In this document: positions 13,645 through 14,962 of the stretch, piece by piece
How positions within the stretch are numbered: position 1 is the first letter of the stretch
Layout: each line of letters opens with the position of its first letter
Source of the DNA: CAZQNF01 sp964403325
Lineage (GTDB): Bacteria; Patescibacteriota; Patescibacteriia; Magasanikbacterales; GWA2-37-8
Assembly (NCBI GenBank): GCA_964403325.1
Contig: CAYOFO010000032.1
Span: forward strand, 1 to 14,962
Direction: 5' to 3'
Length of the DNA stretch: 14,962 nucleotides
Position numbers and translations under genes: made by a program
Notes under the pieces: generated by a model
What the model was told of the DNA's origin: nothing
Database searches by the model: none
Seen by the model: only the letters and a program-made list of their open reading frames with translations

Positions 13645-13673
13645 AGTATAACAACAAGTGTGGCAAATGTAAA
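13645..13673 (-). promoter_or_regulatory. Promoter of the tdk-regulator transcript
   Basis: On the minus strand: -35 TTTACA (13673-13668), 17-nt spacer, -10 TATACT (13650-13645). The predicted start near 13638 leaves about an 18-nt leader before tdk. It probably drives tdk, the response regulator and, by read-through, the peptide, kinase and isoprenoid-enzyme genes. The rest of the 148-nt divergent gap (to 13768) must hold the promoter of the plus-strand gene; only weak matches are visible, such as TAAAAT at 13735-13740. Confidence 0.8.
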
Positions 13674-13768
13674 AACGCTCATATAGAGCCCAATTTTAAA
13701 GACAAAACAAAAATTATCAACCTATTTAACTTGTAAAATAACCATCAGCAATTTAAAATTGAATCACT

Positions 13769-14662
13769 ATGATAAAACGAAATAACGCACAAATTTATTT
13801 TAAAATCCCGAATTCTTTAAAGAATATTAAGCGCCGAAAGAACTATGAATCGACGCTATACTCAGAAATTTATGGTGTAAAAAATCTTATATGGAATAAA
13901 CGTGAAAACCGAGCAGTGGAGCATGTTTTAAAAAGCTTGGCCTTTGTTCTCAAAGAACTCAAGCTCTCCCCTATGACTATCGACCACCACCACATTCACA
14001 TTCTTTCTAAAAAAGAGTACTTTCGACATTTTCGTAAAGAATCTACGGGAAAATTTGAGTTTGGCCATATTTATATACCACGCTCAACTGGCAAATGCCA
14101 TTTCTTAATTTCACTCGCTCATGAGCTTGCCCACCTAGCCTCTTTTTATGGTTTGCAGATCAATATTACATATAACAACCAGCTTAAAAGATTCCAAGAT
14201 GAAATTATTCTTCGTTACTGCGGCCTAAATTTTAGCAATCAAGCTAATACAAAGGATTATTTTCTTGGAGTAAACGAGGCAGTTGCTGAAATTTTCAGCA
14301 ACCTCATTCTTCTTACCTATAGCCAAAAACATCCTCTTACTCCCGAAGATAAAAAGTATCTTTCTGAGCCGCAAAGTTATATTGCACACATACTTATCTT
14401 AAGAAAAATTTTTGAAAAAAATTTTTCATCACAAAGAAACAGACGATTCATTTTTCAACAATTATTAAAAAATTACATTACTGGTAAACATACTGTCTTA
14501 AAAAAATTACCCAAAAATATACAAAACATTCTATCAGAAATGAAACCAGCCGACGAAAGCGCTTATGAAACCGCTAAAAAACTAAAATTCTATAAACTGG
14601 CAAAAGAAATCAAAACCAAATATCTACCTCAACATAAACCCAAATCAAAATTACCCCATTAA
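13769..14662 (+). CDS. Putative zincin-like metalloprotein (HExxH), family unknown
   Basis: A 297-aa, Lys-rich protein, probably cytoplasmic: no signal peptide or membrane segment is visible. FLISLAHELAHLASFYG contains HELAH at 118-122, the zinc-binding and catalytic motif of zincins. About 50 residues later comes FLGVNEAVAEIFSNLIL, where Glu170 or Glu174 could be the third ligand. A His-rich stretch (DHHHIHIL) at 72-79 is unusual. The C-terminal 100 residues are helical and basic (KPKSKLPH end). No closer family is recognised. It is transcribed divergently from tdk and is followed immediately by a strong terminator, so it is probably monocistronic. Base composition is more AT-rich than in its neighbours by eye. 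Confidence 0.7.
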   Translation: MIKRNNAQIYFKIPNSLKNIKRRKNYESTLYSEIYGVKNLIWNKRENRAVEHVLKSLAFVLKELKLSPMTIDHHHIHILSKKEYFRHFRKESTGKFEFGHIYIPRSTGKCHFLISLAHELAHLASFYGLQINITYNNQLKRFQDEIILRYCGLNFSNQANTKDYFLGVNEAVAEIFSNLILLTYSQKHPLTPEDKKYLSEPQSYIAHILILRKIFEKNFSSQRNRRFIFQQLLKNYITGKHTVLKKLPKNIQNILSEMKPADESAYETAKKLKFYKLAKEIKTKYLPQHKPKSKLPH

Positions 14663-14695
14663 AAAACCCTGTTTTTAAAAACAGGGTTTTTTAAT
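14658..14695. terminator. Bidirectional terminator between convergent genes
   Basis: A perfect 38-nt palindrome (19 bp per arm), centred on TTTTTAAAAA with CCCTG/CAGGG stems and T-runs on both strands. It overlaps the stop codon of the 297-aa gene and lies 16 nt beyond the stop of the small membrane-protein gene on the other strand, so it serves both. Confidence 0.92.
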
Positions 14696-14710
14696 TATTT
14701 TTTGAAACTA

Positions 14711-14959
14711 TTACCGACGCACTGCTTTTACGATCGCGATAAAAATTACCGCTCCAAGCAGCGCTACCAGGAAACTATAAATATTAAAGCCTGTTACACC
14801 GGTACCATTAATAAGGCTCATCACCCAGCCACCAATAGTAGCTCCCACAATACCAACCACAATGTTAAGAAGTGCTCCTTGCTGGGCATCAGTTTTCATA
14901 ATCATGCTAGCAACCCAGCCAACGAGACCGCCAAAAATAAGCCATAAAATTATACCCAT
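14711..14959 (-). CDS. GlsB/YeaQ/YmgE (transglycosylase-associated) family membrane protein
   Basis: An 82-aa protein with three hydrophobic segments: GIILWLIFGGLVGWVASMIM (2-21), a Gly-rich LLNIVVGIVGATIGGWVMSLI (30-50) and FLVALLGAVIFIAIVKAV (62-80), with a basic end RR. The Gly-rich pattern and size match the GlsB/YeaQ/YmgE family, small inner-membrane proteins linked to envelope stress in other bacteria, function not established. The ATG is 3 nt from the right edge, so its promoter is outside the window. Confidence 0.88.
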   Translation of the reverse strand: MGIILWLIFGGLVGWVASMIMKTDAQQGALLNIVVGIVGATIGGWVMSLINGTGVTGFNIYSFLVALLGAVIFIAIVKAVRR

Positions 14960-14962
14960 ATA

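Noticed and set aside
1..14962. CRISPR array, rRNA genes, complete tRNA genes or insertion sequences.
   Set aside because: No regularly spaced repeats, rRNA-like segments, cloverleafs or transposase motifs were seen on reading the window.

Overview
The window reads as a stretch of a candidate-phyla-radiation (Patescibacteria-like) chromosome. The lineage is inferred, not proven. The grounds are shortened ribosomal proteins (L13 of 117 aa), an RNA polymerase alpha subunit with no C-terminal domain, a SecA with an insertion in its nucleotide-binding domain, almost no Shine-Dalgarno sequences, and AT-rich leaders. The standard genetic code fits: the protein genes whose stops are in view end in TAA or TAG, and none needs TGA read as sense.

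Layout. Positions 1-1570 (minus strand) hold a phage-type recombination module: a PD-(D/E)XK exonuclease of the YqaJ/lambda-Exo type cut by the left edge, an ERF-type single-strand annealing protein, and a small Cys/His-rich ORF. Positions 1628-1732 hold a cluster of intrinsic terminators. Positions 1779-5713 (minus) are the alpha-type ribosomal operon, in transcription order infA-rpmJ-rpsM-rpsK-rpsD-rpoA-rplQ-rplM-rpsI. It is driven by a near-consensus promoter in front of infA and has a folded-RNA candidate between infA and rpmJ. secA (5795-8548, minus) has its own promoter.

Positions 8621-13620 (minus) hold the accessory locus of most interest. In transcription order it is a type II thymidine kinase, an OmpR-family response regulator, a 345-nt gap containing a 39-aa peptide gene with a strong Shine-Dalgarno, a six-TM histidine kinase preceded by an overlapping 6-codon ORF, and a 646-aa isoprenoid enzyme. 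That enzyme carries both a class II DXDD motif and class I Asp-rich motifs. A peptide with a C-terminal-region Trp, a multi-TM kinase, a regulator and an isoprenyl-diphosphate enzyme together resemble in outline the ComQXPA isoprenyl-peptide quorum-sensing systems of Bacillus. I propose this as a divergent or convergent system; terpenoid biosynthesis under two-component control is the alternative.

Positions 13769-14662 (plus) encode an unrecognised HExxH zincin-like protein. A perfect-palindrome bidirectional terminator separates it from a convergent small three-TM GlsB/YeaQ/YmgE-type protein (14711-14959, minus).

A second anomaly is a protein-level duplicate of the last six codons plus stop of rpsI, just downstream of its stop and in the same frame. 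It looks like a scar of integration or gene replacement at the rpsI 3' end, on the side facing the phage-type genes.
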